Shown here in pieces: positions 35,145 through 44,279 of a stretch of 64,000 nt of DNA; the stretch's first letter is position 1; each line of letters opens with the position of its first letter. The notes under the pieces were generated by a model. The model worked only from the letters and a program-made list of their open reading frames with translations, was not told where the DNA came from and made no database searches. The translations under genes were made by a program, and so were the position numbers. The DNA lies in contig OZ245050.1 of the NCBI GenBank assembly GCA_965224525.1, positions 2,852,001 through 2,916,000 of the forward strand, written 5' to 3'. Source of the DNA: Granulosicoccus sp036478565. GTDB lineage: Bacteria > Pseudomonadota > Gammaproteobacteria > Granulosicoccales > Granulosicoccaceae.

Positions 35145-35858
35145 TCAGGTCACATCGAACCAGTCTATCGGTGTTTGTGCGTGCTCTTTCAGATAGATAT
35201 TGGCCCGTGAAAAATGCTGGCTGCCAAAAAACCCTCTGTGTGCCGACAATGGCGACGGGTGAGGCGCACGCAGCACCATATGACGCCCGGCATCAATGAT
35301 CTGGCCTTTTTTCTGCGCATAGCTACCCCACAACAAAAAAACCAAATGCTCACGCGAGTCGCTAAGTTTCTGTACAACAGAATCTGTAAAGGTCTCCCAG
35401 CCACGTCCCTGATGCGATGCTGCCTGACCGCTTTCGACGGTCAACACGCTGTTAAGCAAAAAAACACCCTGATGTGCCCAACCCTCCAGGCAACCTCGCT
35501 GCCCGGCAGCCAGTCGCCCCCCCTTTGAATCTGAAGCCACGCCAAGGTCCTGATCAATCTCTTTGTATATGTTTTTAAGCGAAGGCGGCGGCCGCACCCC
35601 AACCGGCACTGAAAAGCTCAAACCATGCGCCTGACCGGGTCCGTGGTAGGGATCCTGGCCTAGGATCACGACCTTCACAGCATCCATTGGCGTCAATGCA
35701 AAGGCGTTGAACCACAAGCTGGAATGCGGAAAAACTACTGCACCCTGCGATTTGCGTTTCGCCAGATAGTCGCGTAGTTCTCCCATATAGGGCTGCTGGA
35801 ATTCCGCATCCAAATGCGGTTTCCAGCTTGGATCAATCGCCGGGCTCTTGTCAGTCAT
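35145..35858 (-). CDS. ung: Uracil-DNA glycosylase, family 1
   Basis: Removes uracil from DNA. 237 residues. Catalytic Asp69 in GQDPYHGPGQAHGLSFSV, and the HPSPLSAHRGF leucine loop with the catalytic His near residue 195. Length and motifs are standard. Divergent from lptD. Confidence 0.98.
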   Translation of the reverse strand: MTDKSPAIDPSWKPHLDAEFQQPYMGELRDYLAKRKSQGAVVFPHSSLWFNAFALTPMDAVKVVILGQDPYHGPGQAHGLSFSVPVGVRPPPSLKNIYKEIDQDLGVASDSKGGRLAAGQRGCLEGWAHQGVFLLNSVLTVESGQAASHQGRGWETFTDSVVQKLSDSREHLVFLLWGSYAQKKGQIIDAGRHMVLRAPHPSPLSAHRGFFGSQHFSRANIYLKEHAQTPIDWFDVT

Positions 35859-35976
35859 GGCAGTAGTCTACTGAAATTCTGAAAAAAATTGATCGACATG
35901 AGAATTGAGGCTCGCGCCAAAGCCGACTATCATTCGGCCTCTGCGTTGTCGTGCCGGATGAACCACCATCAAGCGT

Positions 35977-38184
35977 TTGCCCCCCAACACTGCTGTAACA
36001 CTCTTCTCAGTGCTGGTTTCGACAGGTGCCATCGCTGCTCAGTGTCCGGCACCCGCCTATACCTACCAAACTGGCAACGCCGTGATCGCTTCACCGGACA
36101 CGCCAGTGGAGGCTGAGGCAGATCGGATTGTCTCCGACAAGGGTGTGGTGTCACTGGAAGGCAACACGACAATCGACTACCTGGGCCGGCAGATTTTTGC
36201 CGAAAACGCAAAATACACACCCGACTCCGGTGAAGTCCTGATTGATGGCAGTTTGCGATTCCGTGGGCAAGGCATCCTGCTGGATTCGGAAAATGCCCGT
36301 TTCGACCTTAGACACAACCTGTTCGAGACCGGCCAGTCGATTTATGAGATTGACCTCAATGGCAATCGGGCAACAGGCAGCGCCACCGGCATGGCTCGCA
36401 CTCTAGAAGGCAAATTCGAGCTCAATGGCGCTACCTATTCGACCTGCCCACCGGGAGACAAAAGCTGGTATATCCGCGCAGACAGCATCAGTCTCGACCC
36501 CGAAGAAGGTATTGGAACCGCCAAAAAGCTTACCTTGAATTTCAAGGGCGTACCCATCATGGCGATTCCGGCCTTTAGCTTCCCGATCAGCCCAAAACGC
36601 AAAACCGGTTTTCTTGCACCCATTTTTGCCCGTAGCGACAACACCGGTTTTGAGCTGCACATACCCTGGTACTGGAATATTCGCCCGAATATCGATGCCA
36701 CTTTCATCCCTCGAGTCATGTCCAAAAGAGGCACTCAATTAAGAACAGAGTTGCGCTACCTCAGTACTCAGGGCATCTGGACGCTCGACAACGAATACCT
36801 CAATGACAGCGAGCTTAACTATACGCGCCGAGCGTTCACACAGCTGAACCACGCTGGCAGATTTGACCGCTACTGGAGTTCCCGGATCAAAGCCAGCCGG
36901 GTGTCCGACAAGGACTATTTCCTGGACCTTGGCAATAGCCTGGAGTTGGCCAGCATCACACACCTTGAGCAACGCGCAGACTTGATTTTCGATAACGGGC
37001 CGGTGACCGGACTTGCCCGGTTACAAAGCTTCCAAACAGTGGACGCCGCTATCGTTGCCGATGAACGCCCCTATCGACGTCTGCCACAACTGACCGCCCG
37101 CGTTGAGGCACCTCAAAAACTTCTCGGTATCAAGGCTCTCGCCGACGCTGAATTCGTATTCTTTGATCGAACCGACTCAACCATTGGTTCCCGAATCGAT
37201 ATACAACCGCGCCTTACGTTGCCTGTCCAGCGTGATGCCTGGTTCTTCAAACCATCCTGGTCACACCGCTTTACCTATTATAATCTGACAAACAGTGGCG
37301 AGAATTTCGACAGCGCCAGCAGCCGCAACCTCGATACCTTGTCGATCGACGGAGGCCTGTTCTTCGACCGTGCACTTGGCAACAGCGGATCGATACAAAC
37401 ACTCGAACCGCGGGCTTTTTATCTGCGTGTACCCTATCAGGATCAAAGCGATATTCCGCTGTTTGACAGCAGCGCGTTCGACTTCAACATTTCGCAACTA
37501 TTCCGTGAAAACCGTTTCAGCGGTAGTGATCGTGTCGCCGACGCCAACCAGCTTTCTCTGGCCTTGACGAGCCGGTTTATCAATGGCCTTGATGGCCGCG
37601 AAACACTTCGCGCCAGTATGGGCCAGATATTTTATTTTAATGACAGGCGTGTATCACTCAGTACGGAATCCCCAACAACTGCCACGACCGATACCCGAGA
37701 TACTTCCGACTTTGTTGGCGAGCTATCCGCAGAATTCAAAAACGACTGGCGCGGCAAGAGTAGTATCCAATGGAATCCGGATGATAGCTCGACCGTACGT
37801 GGCTCCTTACAGCTAAGCTATCGACCTGCAGATGGCCGCATCATCAACCTGGGACATCGTGTTGTACATAATAACCAGAATACAAACACCGAGCAGCTCG
37901 ATATGTCCGTGTTGTGGCCAATCGGCGATAGTTGGCGTATTGCCGGGCGCTGGAACTACTCGCTCGACGATGATGTCAGCATAGAATCCCTTGTGGGGCT
38001 TGAATACGACAGTTGCTGCTGGGCCTTACGCTTTGCGGCAAGACGCTACATTTCCGACGAAGGTCGGGACCATGAAAACAATCTGTATCTGCAACTGGTG
38101 TTGAAAGGTCTTGCACCCGTTGGGCAAAACTACGGGGCGTTGCTGGAAAACGCTATCCTCGGCTACCGGGACGAATATCAGTGA
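35977..38184 (+). CDS. lptD: LPS-assembly protein LptD
   Basis: Outer-membrane barrel that inserts lipopolysaccharide with LptE. 735 residues from the TTG at 35977; a TGA six codons upstream leaves no ATG or GTG in frame ahead of the signal peptide (cleavage near AIAA-QC). The OstA/LptA-like domain (VEAEADRIVSDKGVVSLEG...) covers about 35-180, then the barrel. The C-terminal Cys pair (DSCCWALR) and the N-terminal Cys can form the inter-domain disulfides needed for activity. Start of a tightly overlapping operon with surA, pdxA, rsmA, apaG and apaH. Confidence 0.95.
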   Translation: MPPNTAVTLFSVLVSTGAIAAQCPAPAYTYQTGNAVIASPDTPVEAEADRIVSDKGVVSLEGNTTIDYLGRQIFAENAKYTPDSGEVLIDGSLRFRGQGILLDSENARFDLRHNLFETGQSIYEIDLNGNRATGSATGMARTLEGKFELNGATYSTCPPGDKSWYIRADSISLDPEEGIGTAKKLTLNFKGVPIMAIPAFSFPISPKRKTGFLAPIFARSDNTGFELHIPWYWNIRPNIDATFIPRVMSKRGTQLRTELRYLSTQGIWTLDNEYLNDSELNYTRRAFTQLNHAGRFDRYWSSRIKASRVSDKDYFLDLGNSLELASITHLEQRADLIFDNGPVTGLARLQSFQTVDAAIVADERPYRRLPQLTARVEAPQKLLGIKALADAEFVFFDRTDSTIGSRIDIQPRLTLPVQRDAWFFKPSWSHRFTYYNLTNSGENFDSASSRNLDTLSIDGGLFFDRALGNSGSIQTLEPRAFYLRVPYQDQSDIPLFDSSAFDFNISQLFRENRFSGSDRVADANQLSLALTSRFINGLDGRETLRASMGQIFYFNDRRVSLSTESPTTATTDTRDTSDFVGELSAEFKNDWRGKSSIQWNPDDSSTVRGSLQLSYRPADGRIINLGHRVVHNNQNTNTEQLDMSVLWPIGDSWRIAGRWNYSLDDDVSIESLVGLEYDSCCWALRFAARRYISDEGRDHENNLYLQLVLKGLAPVGQNYGALLENAILGYRDEYQ

Positions 38185-39452
38185 AATTCAAAACATTTTC
38201 CATTCTGCTCACAATGTCAATTGCTCCGCTTTCCTCCGCTTTGGCAACCGATGTTGTTCTCGATGATATTGTGGCAATTGTCAACGATGGCGTCGTACTG
38301 AGCAGTGATGTCCGCAACGAAACCGCATTCATCAAAAAACAAGCCGGCAGCAACCGGCAGTCACTACCCGATGACGCCGAACTTCGCGACAGTGTGCTGG
38401 AGCTACTAGTCGACCAGGAAATTCGACGCCAGCATGCTCGCAAACTCGGCGTTGCTGTTGATGCCAGCAGTGTCAATCGAGCGATTGAACGAATTGCGCG
38501 CAGTAACAATATGGATGCAATCCAGTTCCGACAGACGCTACGCAAGGAAGGTTTTAACTACGACCACTTCCGCCGAAACATAGAGCAGGAGCTTCTGCTA
38601 CAACGATTGATTCAGCGGGATGTCGAATCCAGCATCCGTGTATCCGAACAGGAGATTGACGATTTTGTTGACAACCTCAAGAACGACAGCGAAGAACAGC
38701 AACGCTACCGGCTGCAACATATACTGATAGCGCTACCTTCGTCCGCGCCAGCCGCCGATGTTGAATCAGCAAAAAAGCGTGCCGCCGCAGTTCGCAAACG
38801 ACTGCTTGTTGGCGAGGACTTTGCAGCAGTTGCAACGGCAACCTCCGATGGCGCACGAGCCTTGCAAGGCGGCGATCTTGGCTGGCGCACGTTGCAGGAG
38901 TTCCCCGCTTTTTTAGTTAACGCGGTTCGGCAACTTGAAGTCGACGCAATCAGCGAGCCTATCCGTTCACCAAACGGCCTGCATATCGTCAAACTAAACG
39001 ATAAACAAAGTGGCGACCAGAGCCAACAGACAGAAACACTTGCCAGGCATATTTTCATCGCCGGCAACGACGACGGTATTCGTCAGCGGCTGGCGGATAT
39101 CAAATCCCGAGTAGTGGCTGGTGCCTCTTTTGAGCAACTGGCCATTGATTTGAGCGAGGACCCGAACAGTGCTCCAAACGGCGGTGAGCTGCCGTGGTTC
39201 TCCGCAGACCAAATGCCTGCAGAAATGGAAAAAATGGCCGACTCACTAAAACCTGACACGCTTAGCGAGCCCTTTCGTACGCAGTTCGGCTGGCATCTTA
39301 TCGAAGTGCTGGATCGACGTACAAACGCGATAGACGATGATGCGCTGCGTAAACGAGCCGATGTCGCGCTTCGGCAGCGCAAGATCGAACAGCAAACCGA
39401 GCGCTGGATTCGACAACTGCGCGATGAATCGTTTATAGAGCACCGGGGGTGA
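38181..39452 (+). CDS. surA: Peptidylprolyl isomerase/chaperone SurA
   Basis: Periplasmic chaperone for outer-membrane proteins such as LptD. 423 residues, GTG start overlapping the lptD stop by 4 bases. Signal peptide ends near ALA-TD at about 22. SurA N-domain opens with VVLDDIVAIVNDGVVLSSDV; two parvulin domains follow at about 170-275 (YRLQHILI...GGDLGWRT) and 285-385 (ARHIFI...GGELPWFS). Confidence 0.97.
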   Translation: MKFKTFSILLTMSIAPLSSALATDVVLDDIVAIVNDGVVLSSDVRNETAFIKKQAGSNRQSLPDDAELRDSVLELLVDQEIRRQHARKLGVAVDASSVNRAIERIARSNNMDAIQFRQTLRKEGFNYDHFRRNIEQELLLQRLIQRDVESSIRVSEQEIDDFVDNLKNDSEEQQRYRLQHILIALPSSAPAADVESAKKRAAAVRKRLLVGEDFAAVATATSDGARALQGGDLGWRTLQEFPAFLVNAVRQLEVDAISEPIRSPNGLHIVKLNDKQSGDQSQQTETLARHIFIAGNDDGIRQRLADIKSRVVAGASFEQLAIDLSEDPNSAPNGGELPWFSADQMPAEMEKMADSLKPDTLSEPFRTQFGWHLIEVLDRRTNAIDDDALRKRADVALRQRKIEQQTERWIRQLRDESFIEHRG

Positions 39453-40441
39453 TCCTTCGCCTCGCACTAACACCCGGCGAACCAGCTGGTATCGGTCCCG
39501 ACCTGGCTGTCTTGCAGGCACAACAAACACGTGACGTCGAACTGATTGCCATAGCAGACCCACATTTGTTGATGGAACGCGCCAGTCAGCTTGGCCTGAC
39601 TTTACGCATCCGTGAATTCAACGCCTCGGATCCACCGCGAATTGACGAACCATCAACGCTCTGCGTTGCTGATGTAAAACTACGCACAGCCTGCATAGCC
39701 GGTGAATTGAACACAGACAATGCCGCCTATGTACTGAGCACGCTTGATTACGCTATTGATGGCTGTCTCGATAACAAATTTTCCGCCATGGTCACAGCCC
39801 CGATACACAAGGGCATCATCAATGATGCCGGGATTGCTTTCACCGGTCATACCGAGTACCTGGCAAAACGCACCGGCAGCGAGGTCGTTATGATGCTGGC
39901 AGCTAAAAATTTGCGGGTCGCGCTGGCCACAACGCACCTGCCGCTGCGCGACGTGGCGGCGGCTATAACCAAGTCCCGTTTGCGTCGTGTCATCACAACT
40001 TTGCACCATGACCTGGTCGCTCACTTTGCCTTGCCGGCACCACGAATACTGGTCTGTGGCCTGAATCCACATGCGGGTGAAAGCGGACATATGGGCCGCG
40101 AGGAAATTGATATTATCGAGCCGGTATTGAACGAATTTCGCAATGAAGGCATGGATCTGACTGGCCCCCTGCCCGCTGACACACTCTTTACACCCCACCA
40201 CCTCCTACATGCCGATGCCGTGCTGGCCATGTATCACGACCAGGGCTTACCGGTTCTGAAATACGCGGGTTTTGGTGAAGGCATCAATGTCACGCTCGGC
40301 TTGCCCATCATCCGCACCTCTGTCGATCATGGCACCGCCATCGACAAAGCGGGCAAAGGTTCGATCAACATCGGCAGCCTGGACGCCGCAATTCAGCTGG
40401 CTACAGACATGGCAGTGGCATCTGACAAGGCCAGGCAATGA
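39449..40441 (+). CDS. pdxA: 4-hydroxythreonine-4-phosphate dehydrogenase
   Basis: Oxidises 4-phosphohydroxy-threonine in pyridoxal phosphate synthesis. 330 residues, GTG start overlapping the surA stop by 4 bases. Family motifs: LTPGEPAGIGPDL, TAPIHKGIINDAGIAFTGHTEYLA, GLNPHAGESGHMGREE with metal ligands, and MYHDQGLPVLKYAGF. Complete. Confidence 0.98.
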   Translation: MILRLALTPGEPAGIGPDLAVLQAQQTRDVELIAIADPHLLMERASQLGLTLRIREFNASDPPRIDEPSTLCVADVKLRTACIAGELNTDNAAYVLSTLDYAIDGCLDNKFSAMVTAPIHKGIINDAGIAFTGHTEYLAKRTGSEVVMMLAAKNLRVALATTHLPLRDVAAAITKSRLRRVITTLHHDLVAHFALPAPRILVCGLNPHAGESGHMGREEIDIIEPVLNEFRNEGMDLTGPLPADTLFTPHHLLHADAVLAMYHDQGLPVLKYAGFGEGINVTLGLPIIRTSVDHGTAIDKAGKGSINIGSLDAAIQLATDMAVASDKARQ

Positions 40442-41208
40442 AACATCAGCCGCGCAAACGTTTCGGACAAAATTTTCTCAAAGACCCATTGGTCGTCGAC
40501 CGGCTGCTGAACTCACTGCGGCTGACTGCCAGTGATATCGTCATAGAGGTTGGCCCGGGCCTCGGCGCACTGACCCAGCCTTTGCTCGAACAACTGGATG
40601 CGCTGACTGTTATCGAAATTGACCGCGACCTTGTTGCAAAGCTGCAAGCACGTGGCCTACCCGGACTCACTGTGCTGGCGGGCGATGTTCTCAATACGGA
40701 TTTTACCCAATTGAGCGTGGAGCCTTTGCGTATCGTCGGTAACCTGCCCTATAACATCGGTACGCCATTGCTATTGAGACTGCTGGAGGCGCATTCACAT
40801 CTACGCGACGTTCACGTCATGCTACAAAAGGAAGTGGTGGATCGCTTGCATGCCACCGTCGGCAGCCGCGCCTACGGCAGGCTAGGCGTATTGATGCAGA
40901 GCACGTTCGACATCCAACCGTTGTTCACGGTGCCACCGGAGGCATTTGACCCGCCGCCCAAAGTGCAGTCAGCCATTGTGCGGCTTAAACCACTGGCTAC
41001 AGCGCCTACAGCTGCCGCGCGCAAAGCACTGGAGTTCGCCACCCGGGTTGCCTTTGCCAACAAGCGCAAAACCCTGCGAAACAATTTGCGTGAGCATTTG
41101 ACTGCAGCCGATCTGGAAGCACTGGAAATCAATCCGCAAGCCCGTGCGGAAACACTGGATGCTGACGCCTTCCAGCGTCTGGCAACAGCCCTGGCCAAGT
41201 TACCCTGA
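40438..41208 (+). CDS. rsmA: 16S rRNA dimethyladenosine transferase
   Basis: KsgA/RsmA dimethylates A1518 and A1519 of 16S rRNA. 256 residues, ATG overlapping the pdxA stop by 4 bases. Motifs: RKRFGQNFLKDP, SAM-binding VGPGLGALT, catalytic NLPYNIGTP, and the C-terminal helical domain with RVAFANKRKTLRNNL. Confidence 0.98.
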   Translation: MKHQPRKRFGQNFLKDPLVVDRLLNSLRLTASDIVIEVGPGLGALTQPLLEQLDALTVIEIDRDLVAKLQARGLPGLTVLAGDVLNTDFTQLSVEPLRIVGNLPYNIGTPLLLRLLEAHSHLRDVHVMLQKEVVDRLHATVGSRAYGRLGVLMQSTFDIQPLFTVPPEAFDPPPKVQSAIVRLKPLATAPTAAARKALEFATRVAFANKRKTLRNNLREHLTAADLEALEINPQARAETLDADAFQRLATALAKLP

Positions 41209-41230
41209 AATAACTGCTACCATTGGCCCC

Positions 41231-41635
41231 ATGACGCTAGAGACAGCCAGTACACTGAGCCACTCAGACGACATCATTCAGGTGGATGTCGAGACTTTGT
41301 ACGTCGAATCCGAATCAGATCCGGACAAAAACAAATTCGTGTTCGCCTACACAGTGACCATTCGCAACGTCGGCAATGAAGCTGCTCGCTTGCTGACACG
41401 CCACTGGGTTATTCGTGACGCCAACGGCAAGATACAGGAAGTACAAGGCGATGGGGTTGTGGGCGAGCAGCCGCACCTGAAACCTGGCGAAGGTTTTCAG
41501 TACACCAGCGGCACCATGCTCGAAACATCCATGGGCACCATGGGTGGCAGCTACCTGATGGTGACCGACGATGGCGACGAATTCAATGCGCCGATAGCTG
41601 ATTTCCTGCTATCAACCCCTCGTGTGTTGCACTGA
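41231..41635 (+). CDS. apaG: Co2+/Mg2+ efflux family protein ApaG
   Basis: 134 residues from the ATG at 41231. Fibronectin-III-like fold with the family signature RNVGNEAARLLTRHW and VVGEQPHLKPGEGFQYTSG. Molecular role is uncertain. The gene sits between rsmA and apaH as in enteric bacteria. Confidence 0.96.
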   Translation: MTLETASTLSHSDDIIQVDVETLYVESESDPDKNKFVFAYTVTIRNVGNEAARLLTRHWVIRDANGKIQEVQGDGVVGEQPHLKPGEGFQYTSGTMLETSMGTMGGSYLMVTDDGDEFNAPIADFLLSTPRVLH

Positions 41636-41653
41636 CAAACCAAACAAAGCCAA

Positions 41654-42460
41654 ATGGCCACCTATGCCATCGGTGATCTGCAAGGTTGCCTGACACCGCT
41701 CAAACGACTGTTGGACAAGTTGCAATTTGACCCGGCAAAAGATCGCCTGTGGTTTGTTGGTGATCTGGTCAATCGCGGTCCAAAATCGCTTGAGACCTTG
41801 CGTTTCGTATACGGACTGGGTGATGCAGCCGTCACGGTGCTGGGCAACCACGACCTGCATCTACTGGCCGTCGTCTATGGCATTCGCAAACCATCGGGTA
41901 AAGACACCTTTGACAAGATCATTGATGCGCCCGATTGCGACGAGCTTTGTTTCTGGTTAAGACGTCGACCATTGTTGCACCACGATGCAACTCTCGGCTA
42001 CGCGCTGGTGCATGCGGGCATTCATCCGCACTGGAACCTGCAACTTGCGTTATCACTGGCAGATGAGCTGCATGAACTGCTGCCTTCAGACGATTTCATC
42101 GATTTTCTGTACAACATGTACGGCAATACACCTGCCAGCTGGTCGAATGATCTGGGCAAACACAAACGCCGACGTTTTGCAGTCAATGTGTTTACTCGCA
42201 TGCGTTACTGCTACAAAGATGGCTCACTCGACTTTGATTTCAATGGCCCGCCGCACAAAGCGCCTAAAGGCCTTGTACCCTGGTATCAGGTGCGCAAACG
42301 CATCAAGCCTGAACACACCATTCTTTTTGGCCACTGGTCAAGCCACCCGGCCATAGCGCCTAAAGGTGTCATACCACTGGATCGCGGATGTCTCTGGGGC
42401 GGATCGTTAGTGGCCTATGAACTGGAAAGTGGTGTCACTGTCAGTCAGGGTTGCCATTAG
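41654..42460 (+). CDS. apaH: Symmetrical bis(5'-nucleosyl)-tetraphosphatase
   Basis: Hydrolyses Ap4A to two ADP. 268 residues. Metallophosphatase motifs: YAIGDLQGC, FVGDLVNRGP, LGNHDLHL, ALVHAGIHP and LFGHWSSH. Last gene of the lptD operon, 18 bases after apaG. Confidence 0.98.
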   Translation: MATYAIGDLQGCLTPLKRLLDKLQFDPAKDRLWFVGDLVNRGPKSLETLRFVYGLGDAAVTVLGNHDLHLLAVVYGIRKPSGKDTFDKIIDAPDCDELCFWLRRRPLLHHDATLGYALVHAGIHPHWNLQLALSLADELHELLPSDDFIDFLYNMYGNTPASWSNDLGKHKRRRFAVNVFTRMRYCYKDGSLDFDFNGPPHKAPKGLVPWYQVRKRIKPEHTILFGHWSSHPAIAPKGVIPLDRGCLWGGSLVAYELESGVTVSQGCH

Positions 42461-42682
42461 CCTGTGTGGCTGAAGTTGATTGTCCGGAATATGTATACAT
42501 TTTTCGAACAACACCGCATCTCCATCCTATTCTGCCACTTCGACTGATTCCCGGTTGGCAGCGGAGAGGTGGAAGATAACCGCGCGTCCCAGCCAAGTAC
42601 AAAATGTTACCCAGGCCTTTGTACGCCCCCAGCTTGATGTCAACTTATTACGGCCGTGCTAATACGGGTTACATCGCGACTG

Positions 42683-42709
42683 GGGGTTTGCATATATGTA
42701 ACAAACCCC
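42683..42709. terminator. Hairpin between convergent apaH and glycine-rich gene
   Basis: GGGGTTTG and CAAACCCC pair perfectly around an 11-base AT-rich loop. No T-tract beyond the stem on either strand. The position between convergent genes suggests a transcript end. Confidence 0.4.
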
Positions 42710-42724
42710 GTCGAAGTCCGATAC

Positions 42725-43006
42725 TCAGGAACTGCTTGCCATTGATTTCCTAATGAAACCAATAATGGCCATTAATATTGCACCACCGATACCCGAACCC
42801 ACAATACTACCCAGAATTCCTGGCGAGCCAGCACCAGCGCCTAGTAGCGATCCTAAAATCTGCCCACCAACCCCACCGCCAATTACGCCTGCTATTGTGT
42901 TACCTATCGGCCCGAGACTGATGTTTTTAAATAAAGCGCCAGCAAAGTTTCCGCCGATACCGCCTGTAATAAGACTGATGATCCAACTGAGGAGTTGACC
43001 TTCCAT
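42725..43006 (-). CDS. Small glycine-zipper membrane protein, hypothetical
   Basis: 93 residues, very rich in Gly, Ile, Leu and Ser, with GxxxG-type spacing through three hydrophobic segments (about 5-27, 33-60, 66-86) and a basic end. Resembles small stress-induced membrane proteins (GlsB/YeaQ-like or glycine-zipper), but I cannot place it in a named family. Lies 60 bases after the LEA-like gene on the same strand, probably co-transcribed. Confidence 0.65.
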   Translation of the reverse strand: MEGQLLSWIISLITGGIGGNFAGALFKNISLGPIGNTIAGVIGGGVGGQILGSLLGAGAGSPGILGSIVGSGIGGAILMAIIGFIRKSMASSS

Positions 43007-43065
43007 AACATTTTCCTATTTAATTAGTGGAACTGAATCACTAGCTGACCCAGCGAACAACAGTA

Positions 43066-43377
43066 TTAATCAGTAACTTTTTCGACAACGTCTTTGACGT
43101 CGGCAGCTGATTCTTTTACGTTTTCACGAGCGTTGCTAACTTTTTCAACCACAGAGTCTTTCAAATCACCCACTTTGTCAGACACGGCATCTGCTATATC
43201 CTTGGATTTTTCTACTGCTGCATCTTTGACGTCTCCAGCTATGTCATCAATATTTTCAGCTACGTCCTTAGCTTTCTCGACCGTATCACTAGCTAGATCC
43301 TGAGCGACATCCGCGGCATTACCTGCTGCGTCTTTTACCTTTTCGGCCCCTTCTTTTATCGTATTTCTAATGCTCAT
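43066..43377 (-). CDS. LEA-like amphipathic helical stress protein
   Basis: 103 residues, almost only Ala, Asp, Glu, Lys and Val, in recurring 11-residue-type repeats (VKDAAGNAADVA, AKDVAENIDDIAGDVKDAA...). No Cys, Trp or aromatic core. This is the composition of group-3 LEA and YtxH-like proteins that stay unfolded until desiccation or membrane contact. No signal peptide. Upstream of the glycine-zipper gene and downstream of the response regulator gene; a stress regulon is plausible. Confidence 0.7.
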   Translation of the reverse strand: MSIRNTIKEGAEKVKDAAGNAADVAQDLASDTVEKAKDVAENIDDIAGDVKDAAVEKSKDIADAVSDKVGDLKDSVVEKVSNARENVKESAADVKDVVEKVTD

Positions 43378-43513
43378 AGTAATTTCTGAATTGGATTAAA
43401 TTGTAAATAACATGCGCCATTACCTAATACAGCGCACCTCATGAGACAAACCTCAAATACAAGTTCGAGATTCGATATACAGTAGTATGGGGGGCCGGAA
43501 AGGCGAGAAGTAG

Positions 43514-43541
43514 CCGTACGACTACCCCGTAATCCTACGGG
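43514..43541. promoter_or_regulatory. Candidate regulatory palindromes upstream of the LEA-like gene
   Basis: CGTACG is a palindrome at 43515-43520 within a GTAG...CTAC inverted repeat, and CCCGTA (43526-43531) pairs with TACGGG (43536-43541). They lie about 140-165 bases upstream of the LEA-like start, within a 272-base region that has no gene. The nearby FixJ-type regulator is an obvious candidate binder, but this is inference. Confidence 0.3.
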
Positions 43542-43649
43542 TTACCAAATCGATAAACGCAGGTTAGGGAAAATCAATCAATACTGAGCGGTAGATATGT
43601 CGGCATTTGAATTATTCTTAATTTGGTACTAATGTAGGTGACACAAGCC

Positions 43650-44279
43650 TTACCGCTTATATACTCCGCATATTTTTGCCATAGATACCAGTTCTGCTAA
43701 CGAGCGCGCTTGCATTTTTCCCATTACTCGCGCTCGGTGATCATCCACTGTCCGATGTCCAATTCCTAATTTTCGGGCAACCATTTTATTGGACGAATCA
43801 CCGCCGCCAGAAACCAGGTTAATCATAACTTCGCTCTCTCGTTTCGTGAGTCGGTAATATCGGGCGATTATTTCATTATGCTCAGCGTCTACAGAAATTT
43901 GTTTTTCACTAATAGAAATCGCCTCTTCGATATGTTCCAACAAGTTTTCAACCGAGTAAGGTTTTTCAAGAAATTCAACGGCACCGCCCTTCATAGCGCG
44001 AACGGACATGGGAACGTCGCCATGGCCTGTTATAAAAATTACGGGTAATTTAAAGTTCTTCGCATTAATTTCCTGCTGTAGCTCCAGCCCACTCATCCCT
44101 GGCATGCGCACGTCAAGCACCAGGCAACCTTTTGTATTCTCCGGTTGATAAGTTTCGAGAAAATTCTCAGCGCAATCATAGCCCTCAAACGTATAACCGC
44201 GTCTGATCAGTGATCGTTCCAGAGATGTCCTAACTGCGCTATCATCGTCTATAACATGCACGGTTCCCAAGTTTTTCAT
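43650..44279 (-). CDS. FixJ/NarL-type two-component response regulator
   Basis: 209 residues. Receiver domain 1-120 with acidic pocket DDD at 11-13, phospho-acceptor Asp56 (VLDVRMPG), Thr in FITGHG and Lys in EKPY. A LuxR-type helix-turn-helix follows (LTKRESEVM ... MVARKLGIGHRTVDDHRARVMGKM). Closest to FixJ/TtrR/DctR-like regulators. The ATG overlaps the histidine kinase stop by 4 bases, so they are a cognate pair. Confidence 0.93.
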   Translation of the reverse strand: MKNLGTVHVIDDDSAVRTSLERSLIRRGYTFEGYDCAENFLETYQPENTKGCLVLDVRMPGMSGLELQQEINAKNFKLPVIFITGHGDVPMSVRAMKGGAVEFLEKPYSVENLLEHIEEAISISEKQISVDAEHNEIIARYYRLTKRESEVMINLVSGGGDSSNKMVARKLGIGHRTVDDHRARVMGKMQARSLAELVSMAKICGVYKR

